Source: Gemmataceae bacterium (GTDB lineage Bacteria; Planctomycetota; Planctomycetia; Gemmatales; Gemmataceae). From it: a DNA stretch of 64,000 nt. Shown one piece after another: positions 9,788-18,380 of the stretch. Both the position numbers and the translations under genes were made by a program. The stretch covers positions 21,917 through 85,916 of the forward strand of contig JAIBBI010000007.1 of assembly GCA_019694755.1 (NCBI GenBank). Direction: 5' to 3'. Within the stretch, counting starts at the first letter, position 1. Every line of letters starts with the position of its first letter. The notes beneath the pieces were generated by a model. That model was not told the origin of the DNA. It saw only the letters and a list, made by a program, of their open reading frames with translations, and searched no databases.

Positions 9788-11040
9788 CGCTCGATCGCTA
9801 TTGCGAAGAATTGGCATTTCGGGCGCGAAAGGCAGGTCGGTTTCTGGCTAATTCCCCGCCCGGGGCCAAGAACGCATTTCTCGCGAGACTTGCCGACGGA
9901 TTGAACTCCACGCAATCGCGGATCATGGAGGCCAATGGTCAAGATGTGGCCGCGGCCGACGAGAATGGACTCTCGTCGGCCCAGATTGATCGATTGCGTC
10001 TGACACCGGACCGGATCCGAACAATGGCGGACGGCGTACGGCAAGTCATGGGCCTCCCCGAACCCATTGGACGTGTCCTGTCGTCCACGGTCCAACCGAG
10101 CGGCCTGCGTATCGACAAGATCAGCGTTCCGCTGGGCGTGATTCTGTTCATTTACGAGTCACGGCCCAACGTCACGGTCGACGCAGCGGCCCTTGCCGTG
10201 AAATCGGGAAATGCCATCATTCTGCGTGGCGGCAAGGAAGCAGTTCATTCGAATCAAGCTCTGGCTCGCATCGTATCCGAGTCGCTGGCGGCCGCCGGGA
10301 TCGACCCCGATGCCGTCCAACTCGTCGATACTCCGGATCGCGCCGCCGTGGACCATCTCTTGCATCAGGAGAAATACATCGATCTGGCAATCCCCCGCGG
10401 GGGCTACGAACTGATCACCCGGGTTGTCCGCGAGGCCCGCATGCCGGTTATGAAGCACTTTCAGGGCATCTGTCACGTGTACGTCGAGGCGTCGGCCGAC
10501 CAAGGCATCGCCCGTGATATAGTCGTCAACGCCAAATGCAGCCGCCCCGGGGTGTGCAACGCGGCCGAGTGCATGCTCGTCGATGAGGCAATTGCCGACG
10601 AGTTTCTCCCGAAAGTCGCCGGGGCGTTGACTGATCGCGGCGTGGAACTTTGCGGGTGCCCTCAAACGTGCAAGATCGTGCCCTCGGCGAAGCCCGCCAG
10701 CGACGAAGATTTCGCCACGGAGTACCTGGCCCTCGTGATGAATGTCCGGGTGGTCTCATCGATCGAAGAGGCCATCGGCCACATCGCACGTTACGGCACC
10801 GGCCACTCGGAAGCGATCATCACGAAGTCGCTCGCCGCTGCACGGCGTTTCACCAGCGTTGTCGACGCGGCTGCGGTTTTCGTAAACGCCAGCACGAGGT
10901 TCCACGACGGCTTCGAGTTCGGATTGGGTGCGGAAATCGGCATCAGTACCGATAAGTTCCACGCCCGGGGCCCGTGCGGGCTGAATGAGTTGACGAGTTA
11001 CAAGTACGTAGTGTATGGCGACGGCCAGACGCGCGGCTGA
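9784..11040 (+). CDS. proA: Gamma-glutamyl phosphate reductase
   Basis: A 418-residue NADPH-dependent enzyme that makes glutamate-5-semialdehyde, the precursor of proline. The aldehyde-dehydrogenase-like catalytic cysteine is Cys258 in the RPGVCNAAE motif, and the ESRPNVT and LRGGKEA motifs are present. It overlaps folP by four bases (ATGA), so translation is probably coupled. The kinase partner proB is not in the window. It shares a transcription direction with putA, which runs the opposite pathway. Confidence 0.96.
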   Translation: MTLDRYCEELAFRARKAGRFLANSPPGAKNAFLARLADGLNSTQSRIMEANGQDVAAADENGLSSAQIDRLRLTPDRIRTMADGVRQVMGLPEPIGRVLSSTVQPSGLRIDKISVPLGVILFIYESRPNVTVDAAALAVKSGNAIILRGGKEAVHSNQALARIVSESLAAAGIDPDAVQLVDTPDRAAVDHLLHQEKYIDLAIPRGGYELITRVVREARMPVMKHFQGICHVYVEASADQGIARDIVVNAKCSRPGVCNAAECMLVDEAIADEFLPKVAGALTDRGVELCGCPQTCKIVPSAKPASDEDFATEYLALVMNVRVVSSIEEAIGHIARYGTGHSEAIITKSLAAARRFTSVVDAAAVFVNASTRFHDGFEFGLGAEIGISTDKFHARGPCGLNELTSYKYVVYGDGQTRG

Positions 11041-11114
11041 AGTCGGGCGGGGGCCCTGACCGATACGAAGCGAATCAGGGAAGGCTCAGTCGTGGAAGTC
11101 TGGGGGATCTGAAA

Positions 11115-11810
11115 ATGCCAGGATGGCACAAAATCGCGTGGGCCGCCGTCCTTTTGGCCGGCTGCCAATCGACGAAGAAAGTCCCCTACTCCGACAATCC
11201 GCTGTTGCTGAGCCGCGAACCGTTGTCGCAACCGGCCGCACCGATCAAGCCGCCGGACGTCGCCAAATCCAAGACCGCGTCGCCGGCGAGCAGCGCTCGC
11301 CAATCATTCTCAGACTCTGCCAAGCAAGGGCCTGTGCTCCCGACTGTCACACCAGCCCCGGTCGCGCCTGTTCGGCCCGCTGTCCAACAGGTATCCGCCG
11401 TCACGCCGCCGCCGGCCCCTGCGCCGGCAACGCCTCCGCTCCCCGTCTTCGTACCCGCGCCCGCGCCGGCATTGCCGCCCGTGCCCGTCGTGAAACCAGC
11501 GAGCGAGAGCGTCATCAATTCAGGCACGTACGGCCACGACTCCAACTACTCATGGGTGCAGGGCGAGATCGACTTGCACTATCGTGGCCACAAGGAACTT
11601 CGGTTCTGCCCGGTCAGTGAGGACGATCCGATCGGCGGAAAGGTCCGCCTGGTCGACGACCCGCGGCTGGCCGATTTGAAGATGGGCGACATCGTCCGCA
11701 TCGAAGGGGAACTGGTCCGCGACGACCCGACTGCCGTTGGCGGCCAGGCCTGCCGATTCCATGTCAAGGACATCAGGATCATACAGAAAGCCGGCTCACG
11801 GACTCCCTGA
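11115..11810 (+). CDS. Proline-rich lipoprotein of unknown function
   Basis: A 231-residue envelope protein. The signal peptide ends in the lipobox LLAGC near residue 19, so the protein is likely lipid-anchored. Residues about 35-135 are a low-complexity Pro/Ala/Val stretch, probably an extended linker. The last 95 residues form a compact domain with Trp, Cys and charged residues (SYSWVQGEIDLHYRG onwards), which looks like a small beta-rich domain. I do not recognise the domain. Convergent with glyA, whose stop is about ten bases away. Confidence 0.75.
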   Translation: MPGWHKIAWAAVLLAGCQSTKKVPYSDNPLLLSREPLSQPAAPIKPPDVAKSKTASPASSARQSFSDSAKQGPVLPTVTPAPVAPVRPAVQQVSAVTPPPAPAPATPPLPVFVPAPAPALPPVPVVKPASESVINSGTYGHDSNYSWVQGEIDLHYRGHKELRFCPVSEDDPIGGKVRLVDDPRLADLKMGDIVRIEGELVRDDPTAVGGQACRFHVKDIRIIQKAGSRTP

Positions 11811-11819
11811 TGTTTGCGG

Positions 11820-13061
11820 TCAGGCTTCCGTCGGAGCTGGAAAAGACTTGCCCAGCTCGGCGGCTGCCGCACGGATTTTCGACTGCAACCCGACGTCATC
11901 GGGCGTCGAAAGGATCTCCGCGATCCAGCCGGCGACCTGCCTCATTTCCGGCTCTTTCATACCGCGAGTGGTCAGCGCGGGCGTGCCGATCCGAATTCCC
12001 GACGGGTCCAACGGTGGCCGGGGGTCGAACGGGATCATGTTCTTGTTGACGGTAATCCCGGCCGCATCGAGAGCCTTCTCGGCCACTTTTCCCGTGACGC
12101 CACGGGAGTTCACGTCGACCAGTAACAGGTGGTTGTCGGTACCGCCGCTGACGATTCGGAATCCCGCCTTCTGAAGCTCCTCGGCCACGACCTTGGCGTT
12201 GGTCAATGTCTGTTCCATGTACTCCCGGAACTCGGGCCGCAGGGCCTCACCAAATGCGACCGCCTTGGCGGCGACGACGTGCATCAGCGGGCCACCTTGA
12301 ATCCCCGGAAACACCGCCGAATTGACCTTCTGCCCCCAGGCCTCCTTACACAGGACGAATCCGCTACGGGGCCCGCGAAGGGTCTTATGGGTCGTCGACG
12401 TGACGAAGTCGGCATGCGGGACGGGATCCGGATGGAGCTTCGCCGCGACCAGGCCGGAGATGTGTGCCATGTCTACCATCAGAAGCGCGCCGACTTCCCG
12501 GCTGATCTCGGCGAACTTTGCGAAATCAATGAACCGCGGGTACGCGCTCGCGCCGGCAATGATCATCTTCGGTTTGTGTTCGCGGGCCTGAGCGGCTACG
12601 ACATCAAAGTCAATCCGTTCGTCGGATTGCGATACCTGATAGTGGACCACCTTGAAGTACTTGCCCGAGAAGTTGAGCCGCATGCCGTGCGTCAGGTGGC
12701 CACCGTGGGCGAGGTCCATACCGAGGATCGTGTCCCCGGGGTTCAGCGCGGCGAGGTACACCGACATGTTGGCCTGTGCACCCGAGTGCGGCTGCACGTT
12801 GGCGCGTTCGGCGCCATAAAGTGCAAGGACACGCTGGATCGCGAGCTTCTCGATCTCGTCGACGAACTCGCAACCGCCGTAATACCGCTTGCCGGGATAA
12901 CCTTCGGCATATTTGTTTGTGAGCGCCGACCCCTGGCATGCCATGACGGCCGCACTCGTGTAATTCTCCGAGGCGATCATCTCAAGGCCGGTCTGCTGCC
13001 GGCGACGCTCGCCCTGAATGGCTTCGAAGACGGCCGGGTCCTGGCGTTCGAGTATGTTCAT
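11820..13061 (-). CDS. glyA: Serine hydroxymethyltransferase
   Basis: A 413-residue PLP enzyme that converts serine and tetrahydrofolate to glycine and methylene-tetrahydrofolate. The PLP lysine is Lys226 in the THKTLRGPR motif, and the N-terminal [10 protein letters not shown] motif and the glycine-rich GGQQ-like region are present. Its length matches the family. The ATG overlaps the stop of the upstream HAD gene by four bases, so the two are translationally coupled. It supplies one-carbon units, in keeping with the folate genes in this window. Confidence 0.96.
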   Translation of the reverse strand: MNILERQDPAVFEAIQGERRRQQTGLEMIASENYTSAAVMACQGSALTNKYAEGYPGKRYYGGCEFVDEIEKLAIQRVLALYGAERANVQPHSGAQANMSVYLAALNPGDTILGMDLAHGGHLTHGMRLNFSGKYFKVVHYQVSQSDERIDFDVVAAQAREHKPKMIIAGASAYPRFIDFAKFAEISREVGALLMVDMAHISGLVAAKLHPDPVPHADFVTSTTHKTLRGPRSGFVLCKEAWGQKVNSAVFPGIQGGPLMHVVAAKAVAFGEALRPEFREYMEQTLTNAKVVAEELQKAGFRIVSGGTDNHLLLVDVNSRGVTGKVAEKALDAAGITVNKNMIPFDPRPPLDPSGIRIGTPALTTRGMKEPEMRQVAGWIAEILSTPDDVGLQSKIRAAAAELGKSFPAPTEA

Positions 13062-13666
13062 GCGAGGTTTACCCCCAGGCGATTGAGTTCCAACATTAGG
13101 TTAGTACCCGGGCGGTACACGATGCCGCGGATTCCGGCCGATTCCGCGCCGGCCACGTTTGCGGGCAAATCGTCGACGAATACTGCCTCGTCCGGCGAGC
13201 ATTCGGCGAGGCCAAGGCAGTATTCGAAAAACGGCGCATCCGGCTTTCGCACTCCCGCCTTCCAGCTCATACCGAGGGCATGAAAATGCCGGAGATGCTC
13301 GTCGAAAGTCCGACAGAAATGCTCGGCATGCAATTCGTTGGTATTGCTTGCCAGAACGAGGCGATATCGGCGTGCCAGTGATGGAAGCAACTCGAGGATC
13401 GGTGTGTTCGGCGTAAAGATATCGACGAACTCACTCTGCAAATCGTCAAGGGGCCCGGAATAGCCGATCAGTTCTCGCACCTGGCTCAAGAACTCCATGC
13501 CGGTGATTCGCCCGCTCTCGAAATCACGTTCCAGTGATCCGTCGTAAATCGCCCGGAGCATATCTCCATCGGACATGGCCGCCCGTGCTGCAAACCGGCG
13601 GGTCGCCCGGCGATGATCGAAATAACCGAGGACGTTCCCGAAATCGAACAACAGGGCGCGGATCAT
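13058..13666 (-). CDS. HAD-superfamily hydrolase (HAD-IA, YihX-like)
   Basis: A 202-residue haloacid-dehalogenase-fold protein. Motif I is FDFGNVL near residues 7-13: the nucleophile aspartate is present but the usual second aspartate is replaced by Gly-Asn, as in sugar-phosphatase and epoxide-hydrolase-related HAD-IA members. The SNTNE motif II threonine/serine region and the [10 protein letters not shown] motif IV acidic pair are visible. Substrate unknown; small phosphorylated sugars are the usual choice. Stop overlaps the glyA start. Confidence 0.85.
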   Translation of the reverse strand: MIRALLFDFGNVLGYFDHRRATRRFAARAAMSDGDMLRAIYDGSLERDFESGRITGMEFLSQVRELIGYSGPLDDLQSEFVDIFTPNTPILELLPSLARRYRLVLASNTNELHAEHFCRTFDEHLRHFHALGMSWKAGVRKPDAPFFEYCLGLAECSPDEAVFVDDLPANVAGAESAGIRGIVYRPGTNLMLELNRLGVNLA

Positions 13667-13709
13667 GCCGCACCCCTTGTGTCGGGGCCAATCGGTCGAC
13701 AGGTCGACA

Positions 13710-15083
13710 TTACTTGGCTTTCGGCTCCAGCCGGAAAAACACGACGAACACCAGCATGGAGGCCAGCACGCCGACGCTCGGGATGAGCCAGAATGTCTGC
13801 CAGTCCATCACTCCGTTATTTTTTTTTGTTAACCAGTCAGCAAGTTGCCCGGAGATCATGTTGCCAAGCCACATGCCCAAGCCGTAGGTCAGGAACGTGA
13901 AGAGCGCCTGCGCACTGCCGCGGATGTCGGCCGGCGACTCGTTGTCGACGTGAATGAACGCGGCGGCAAAGAAGAAATCGTAGCAGATCCCGTGCAGGGC
14001 CAGCGGCAGTACGACGCTCCAATCGATCTGATTGCCGAGGTCGAATGGCAGTGTGAACGGCAATGTCGAGGGGTTGGGGTGGGTAAACGCAAACCACGCG
14101 TAGCGCGTGCCCCAGGCCAGCATTCCGAAGACGAGCACGCCCTTCATGCCCATCCACCGGAGGAAAAGCGGCAGGAACGGGAGCAGGAGCATCTCTGACC
14201 ATTGGCCGATCGTCATCGTCGAAGCCACGTCCTTCACGCCCATTTCCTTTTCCAGCCAGATTCCGGTGAAGCCGTAATAGAAGGCGAGCACGATGGTGAT
14301 GACGAACGAGACTCCAAAGAACACCGCAAAAGACGGAGTCTTCAGGAGCGAGACAGCTTTGAGGAACGGGATCGCGTCACCGGCCTGCCCCTTCGGCGGC
14401 GTGTGAGGCAACGCGAGGCTCAGAATACCCAGAATGGCCGAGAAGGCCGCCGCGAGCAGAATCGGCAGGTTGGTCAGCTTCGGATCGCGAGCCAGATCGA
14501 GGGGCACGTTGAACGCCTTGGCCAACGGTTCGGCGAACTGCGGGAGAATCTTGCCGACGATCATCCCCGCGGCGATCCAGCCGATCGTCCCGAAGACGCG
14601 GATACCGGGGAAGTCACGCTGCCCGTCCGGAATGTGCGTAAAAGCGATCGAGTTGGAGAGCGCGAGCGTCGGCGAGTAGACGAGAGCGTAAATGAGTGCA
14701 GCCAGATAAAAGCCGCGGGCGGCCGTTTCGGTCACTTCCGGGGTCACGCTTCCTGCCCCGGCCAGGTGTGCGGGAGATATCTGAGCCATCCAGTACAGGA
14801 TGCCCGCTCCAGCGAGATGGAGGATCGCCATGAGCCATTGGCTTGGGAAGAAGCGGTCCGCAATCTGCCCGACGATCAGCGGCGCGAAGATCGTGCCAAG
14901 TGCCATGGTCCCGTAGATGCTCCCGATCCAGCCCTTGCTGAAGCCGATCTGCCCCAGATAGTTGCCAAGGACCGTGAACCATGCCCCCCAGATCGCAAAC
15001 TGGAGGAACATCATCACGGACAGGTTGAGCCGGAGGCCAAAGCCGAGCGGCAGTGCGGCAGACGGGGACGCATTACTGGACAC
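13710..15083 (-). CDS. MFS transporter, nucleoside:H+ symporter-like
   Basis: A 457-residue integral membrane protein with about 12 hydrophobic segments. The N-terminal pattern (MMFLQFAIWGAWF, then GFSKGWIGSIYG and IFAPLIVGQIADRFF) is that of the NupG/XapB nucleoside symporter branch of the major facilitator superfamily. The start is GTG at 15083, preceded on the minus strand by AGGA with seven-base spacing. It is divergent from the selenium operon that begins at 15256. It likely takes up nucleosides or similar compounds across the inner membrane. Confidence 0.85.
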   Translation of the reverse strand: MSSNASPSAALPLGFGLRLNLSVMMFLQFAIWGAWFTVLGNYLGQIGFSKGWIGSIYGTMALGTIFAPLIVGQIADRFFPSQWLMAILHLAGAGILYWMAQISPAHLAGAGSVTPEVTETAARGFYLAALIYALVYSPTLALSNSIAFTHIPDGQRDFPGIRVFGTIGWIAAGMIVGKILPQFAEPLAKAFNVPLDLARDPKLTNLPILLAAAFSAILGILSLALPHTPPKGQAGDAIPFLKAVSLLKTPSFAVFFGVSFVITIVLAFYYGFTGIWLEKEMGVKDVASTMTIGQWSEMLLLPFLPLFLRWMGMKGVLVFGMLAWGTRYAWFAFTHPNPSTLPFTLPFDLGNQIDWSVVLPLALHGICYDFFFAAAFIHVDNESPADIRGSAQALFTFLTYGLGMWLGNMISGQLADWLTKKNNGVMDWQTFWLIPSVGVLASMLVFVVFFRLEPKAK

Positions 15084-15228
15084 GGGAATTCCTCGCCCGG
15101 GGTTGCGAACAGGGTTCGAGAGATTGTAAGTGCCGTGATTCCTCCTGCAAGGCGGGCCGGACCGAAGGAAATGCTCCGCGCGCAGGAATTGACCTGGTCC
15201 CCACCTTCAGGCCGGCCGGCGAAGCCTG

Positions 15229-15234
15229 TAGAAT
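15229..15234 (+). promoter_or_regulatory. Possible -10 element before the DsbD-N/selenoprotein/selD operon
   Basis: TAGAAT matches the TATAAT consensus at five of six positions and lies about 22 bases before the ATG at 15256. No good -35 box stands at the right distance, so this is only suggestive. A strong Shine-Dalgarno (AGGGAGGAAG) follows. Confidence 0.3.
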
Positions 15235-15255
15235 GTCCATAACAGGGAGGAAGCC

Positions 15256-15705
15256 ATGTTTCGCACTGCTACGCTCATCTGGCTCGCGCTCGTGTTCTCC
15301 GCTGGCGCACAGCCGAAGACCACGGAGACGGTCGTCAAGGTGTCGGCCAAAGCGGAGAAACCTTCCGCCGACGGCACCCAAACCGTCGTCTTCACCGTCA
15401 GGATCGACAACGCTTATCACCTTTACGCCAACCCGGTCAAAAACCCCGACCTGGACGCCGCCCAGACCAAACTAACAGTTACCGGTGCGGAACTGGTCAA
15501 GGTCGAGTACCCGCCGGGGAAACTGATCGTCGACAAGATCGTCGGCGACTACGCCGTCTACGAGGGCGAGATCAAGATCACGGCCCGTGTGCGAAAAAAG
15601 GTCGGCGCGACCGGCCCCGTCGAATCTACCATCAAGTGCCAGGCCTGTTCGGAAAAGGCGTGCCTTCCCATTGGAAACATCAAGACTCGAATCGAGCTCC
15701 CCTGA
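15256..15705 (+). CDS. Exported DsbD N-terminal-domain-like redox protein
   Basis: A 149-residue secreted protein with a signal peptide (residues 1-18, ending SAGAQ) and an immunoglobulin-like domain resembling the periplasmic N-terminal domain of the thiol reductase DsbD. Cysteines in CQACSEKACLP near residues 130-140 resemble the reactive Cys pair of that domain. It stands alone: the DsbD membrane and thioredoxin domains are absent. It is the first gene of an apparent operon, 13 bases before the SelW-like gene and followed by selD, which suggests a thiol/selenol redox role; that link is inference. Confidence 0.8.
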   Translation: MFRTATLIWLALVFSAGAQPKTTETVVKVSAKAEKPSADGTQTVVFTVRIDNAYHLYANPVKNPDLDAAQTKLTVTGAELVKVEYPPGKLIVDKIVGDYAVYEGEIKITARVRKKVGATGPVESTIKCQACSEKACLPIGNIKTRIELP

Positions 15706-15718
15706 TACAGGAACAACC

Positions 15719-15955
15719 ATGGAATTGACTCTGACATACTGCTCCCTCTGAAACTATGAACCGCAAGCCGTCAGTTTGACGGCCAAGCTGCTGACCACGC
15801 TCAAGCAGAAAATCACCTCAATGCGCCTGATCCCGTCCGCGGGTGGCTGCTTCGAGGTAACGGCCAATGGCGAATTGATCTACTCGAAGCTTGCAACCCA
15901 CAAGTTTCCGGACGAGGACGTGATTCTCGCGGAAATCCGTCGTCGACTCCGCTGA
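15719..15955 (+). CDS. Rdx/SelW-like selenoprotein with in-frame UGA (CxxU)
   Basis: A 78-residue protein when the TGA at 15749-15751 is read as selenocysteine. It gives the motif Y-C-S-L-U with Cys8 and Sec11, in the CxxU position of the thioredoxin-like Rdx family (SelW/SelT/SelH). Further family features follow: the NYEP after the redox site, GGCFEV, the NGELIYSK strand, a KFP turn and a C-terminal amphipathic helix, ending at a true TGA at 15953. An AGGA stands six bases before the ATG. A perfect hairpin starts 15 bases after the UGA (see SECIS). It lies between the DsbD-N-like gene and selD, with gaps of 13 and 16 bases. Ordinary gene finders would miss it or split it. Function: probable thiol/selenol oxidoreductase. 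Confidence 0.85.
15749..15783 (+). promoter_or_regulatory. Bacterial SECIS element (UGA plus downstream hairpin)
   Basis: After the UGA (15749-15751) the sequence forms a perfect seven-base-pair stem: GCCGTCA at 15767-15773, loop GTT at 15774-15776, and TGACGGC at 15777-15783. The loop begins with G, and it lies 22 bases after the UGA. Both points fit what is known of bacterial SECIS elements bound by SelB (short stem, guanine in a small apical loop, loop about 16-37 bases downstream). Confidence 0.8.
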
Positions 15956-15971
15956 CTGACCGAGGACTCCG

Positions 15972-16985
15972 GTGAACGAGAAGAAACGACTGACGGACTT
16001 CGCGTCGTGTGCCGGCTGCGCCGCCAAGGTTGCGGCCGGTGGCATCTCCGCCATCCTCAAGCACCTCCCTGTCAGCGACGATCCGAACCTGCTCGTCGGC
16101 ACTGCGACCCACGACGACGCGGGCATCTACATGATCTCGCCCGACCTCGCAATGGTGCAGACGGTCGACTTTTTCCCCCCGACGGTCGACGACCCGTTCG
16201 TGTACGGGCAGGTCGCGGCGGCCAACGCGCTGTCCGACGTGTACGCTATGGGCGGCACACCCAAGACCGCCCTTAACCTGTTCGCATTTCCCGAAAAGGA
16301 AGCGGATCCGGATTGGCTTGGGGCCATCCTGGACGGCGGGGCCGATCGCATGCGGGCGGCCCGGTGCATCGTCTTGGGCGGCCACAGTGTCCGCGACGCG
16401 GAAATCAAGTTCGGGTATGCCGTCACCGGGTTCGTCCATCCCGAGCGGTTCCTCACCAACGCGGGGGCCAAGCCCGGCGACTTGCTGGTACTGACCAAAC
16501 CGCTGGGCACCGGATTCGTAACCACTGCTGCCAAGAAGTTGCAATGCCCCGCTGAGACGCTTGCAGCTGCCTGCGCCTCTATGGTCGCCCTCAATGAGGA
16601 GACGAGCCGGCAGGCTCTCGAAGCCGGCGCCCATGCCATGACCGACGTGACTGGATTCGGTTTGGCAGGTCACGGCCTCGAAATGGCCGACGGTTCGGGC
16701 GTGACGTTGCGACTCCGACTGGCATCCCTGCCGGCTTTCCCGGGGGTCGAAGACCTCATCCGCAACAAGTTTCAAACCCGGGCCAGCACATCGAACCGCG
16801 CATATGTGAACGACAGTCTGCGATTCGAATCGGACCCGGATCCCATAAGGGCTGAACTGCTTTTCGACGCCCAGACGTCCGGTGGATTGCTGATCGCCGT
16901 CCCGGCCGGGCGCGAGCGACAGATCGACGGCGTGGTCATAGGCGATGTGCTTCCGAAAGGCGATGTGAGCCTTCTCATCACTTGA
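15972..16985 (+). CDS. selD: Selenide, water dikinase (selenophosphate synthetase)
   Basis: A 337-residue enzyme that makes selenophosphate from selenide and ATP, the selenium donor for Sec-tRNA synthesis. The catalytic pair is Cys16 and Lys19 in SCAGCAAK, so this is the cysteine form, not a Sec-containing SelD. ATP-binding motifs (THDDAGIY, VQTVDFFPP, GGHSVRDAEIK) and the AIR-synthase-like C-terminal half (DVTGFGLAGH) are intact. Start is GTG 15972 with GAGGA five bases upstream. It follows the SelW-like gene by 16 bases. SelA, SelB and tRNA-Sec are not in the window. Confidence 0.95.
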   Translation: MNEKKRLTDFASCAGCAAKVAAGGISAILKHLPVSDDPNLLVGTATHDDAGIYMISPDLAMVQTVDFFPPTVDDPFVYGQVAAANALSDVYAMGGTPKTALNLFAFPEKEADPDWLGAILDGGADRMRAARCIVLGGHSVRDAEIKFGYAVTGFVHPERFLTNAGAKPGDLLVLTKPLGTGFVTTAAKKLQCPAETLAAACASMVALNEETSRQALEAGAHAMTDVTGFGLAGHGLEMADGSGVTLRLRLASLPAFPGVEDLIRNKFQTRASTSNRAYVNDSLRFESDPDPIRAELLFDAQTSGGLLIAVPAGRERQIDGVVIGDVLPKGDVSLLIT

Positions 16986-17078
16986 CGGCTGGGCCGAGGG
17001 CGTTAGTCTGGTTGAGTCTGCCGGCACCGGGCCGGAGTGCGGGTTTTGCACGCGAATTGTCGCCTCAGGGATTCTTCG

Positions 17079-18380
17079 ATGGGTGCCACGTGCGTCGTCG
17101 GTCTGCAGTGGGGCGACGAAGCCAAGGGCAAGATCGTGGATTGCCTGGCCGACCGGTTCGATGTCGTGGTCCGGTACAACGGCGGCGCGAATGCCGGTCA
17201 CACGGTCGTCTGGGGGGACAGAACTTTCAAGCTCTCGCTGCTGCCGACGGGAGTGCTCAAGCCGCATCTGAAATCCGTCATTGCCAACGGCGTCGTCGTT
17301 TATCCACCAAAGTTCCTGCAGGAGATTCAGCAGATCCGCGACGCGGGCATTGCCATTGGCCCCAACCTGCTGGTCAGCGATCACGCCCACGTCATCTTCC
17401 CCTATCACATGGAGGAAGAGAGGCTTAGCGAACAGGGAGATACGTCGCCGATCGGCACGACGGGGCGTGGAATCGGCCCTTGTTATCAGGACAAGGTCGG
17501 TCGGGTTTGTGCTGTCCGCGTGGGCGACCTATTGAAGCCTGAAAAGCTGGCCGAGCGCCTTCGGTACATCGTCCCTCGAAAGAACCGGATTTTGGCCGCC
17601 CTGCACCATGGCAATGGCGAACCGGCCAAACAGTTCGACGCCGATTTACTTGCTCACGAGTACATTGCGTTCGGCGAACAACTTCGACCATTCGTGACGG
17701 ATACGGTCCACTTCCTGCACCAATCGCTTTCCGGCGGAAAGAACATCCTGTTTGAAGCCGCGCAGGGTTCGCTGCTCGATGTGGATCATGGGACATACCC
17801 CTACGTCACCAGTAGCAATAGTTCCCCAGCGGGCATTTGGACGGGGTCCGGGATGCCGGCCCGTCGATTGGATCGCGTCATCGGAGTTATTAAGGCTTAC
17901 ACGACTCGTGTCGGCCGCGGCCCTTTCCCGACGGAACTCGATGACGGTCCGGAGGGAATCGGCGAGCGAATCCGCCAGATCGGCCGCGAGTTCGGCACGG
18001 TGACCGGCCGGCCCCGCCGCGTCGGCTGGTTTGACGCCGTTGCCGCACGTCACTCACGGACCCTCGCTGGTGCGGACGAACTGGCCCTCATGCTGCTCGA
18101 TGTACTGAGCGGGCAGAAAGAACTGAAGATCGCGACCGGCTACCGCGGGCCGGACGGAAAAGTCTGGGAGCACTTTCCGAGCGACCCCGACCTGCTGGCA
18201 AAGTGCGACCCCATCTACGAATCCCTCCCGGGCTGGCGCGACGACATCACCGGCGCGCGGAGCCGGTCGGAGTTGCCCACAGCCGCGCAAGACTATGTAA
18301 CGCGAATCGAACAACTTCTGGGGACGCCGGTCAAAACCATCTCCGTGGGTCCCGACCGCGCACAGACAATGATGGCATGA
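17079..18380 (+). CDS. purA: Adenylosuccinate synthase
   Basis: A 433-residue enzyme that uses GTP to join IMP and aspartate in AMP synthesis. The N-terminal signature reads QWGDEAKGKIVD; the usual GDEGKGK has Ala for the second Gly. The RYNGGANAGHTVV and later GTTGRGIGPCYQDK motifs are typical. The ATG at 17079 is preceded by AGGG with eight-base spacing; an upstream in-frame start at 17037 would add 14 residues not seen in the family. The stop overlaps the uppS start (ATGA), so the genes are coupled. Confidence 0.96.
   Translation: MGATCVVGLQWGDEAKGKIVDCLADRFDVVVRYNGGANAGHTVVWGDRTFKLSLLPTGVLKPHLKSVIANGVVVYPPKFLQEIQQIRDAGIAIGPNLLVSDHAHVIFPYHMEEERLSEQGDTSPIGTTGRGIGPCYQDKVGRVCAVRVGDLLKPEKLAERLRYIVPRKNRILAALHHGNGEPAKQFDADLLAHEYIAFGEQLRPFVTDTVHFLHQSLSGGKNILFEAAQGSLLDVDHGTYPYVTSSNSSPAGIWTGSGMPARRLDRVIGVIKAYTTRVGRGPFPTELDDGPEGIGERIRQIGREFGTVTGRPRRVGWFDAVAARHSRTLAGADELALMLLDVLSGQKELKIATGYRGPDGKVWEHFPSDPDLLAKCDPIYESLPGWRDDITGARSRSELPTAAQDYVTRIEQLLGTPVKTISVGPDRAQTMMA

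Noticed and set aside
12129..13283. Plus-strand frame of 384 codons opposite glyA and the HAD gene
   Set aside because: Antisense shadow; glyA motifs are complete on the other strand.
15749..15751. TGA as a general sense codon or sequencing error
   Set aside because: TGA ends many clear genes here (uppS, selD, purA, imuB), so the code is standard; a simple error would not create a SECIS hairpin beside selD.
15813..17408. Long minus-strand frame of 531 codons opposite selD and purA
   Set aside because: It mirrors two well-supported genes, has no motif, and is explained by high GC codon bias.
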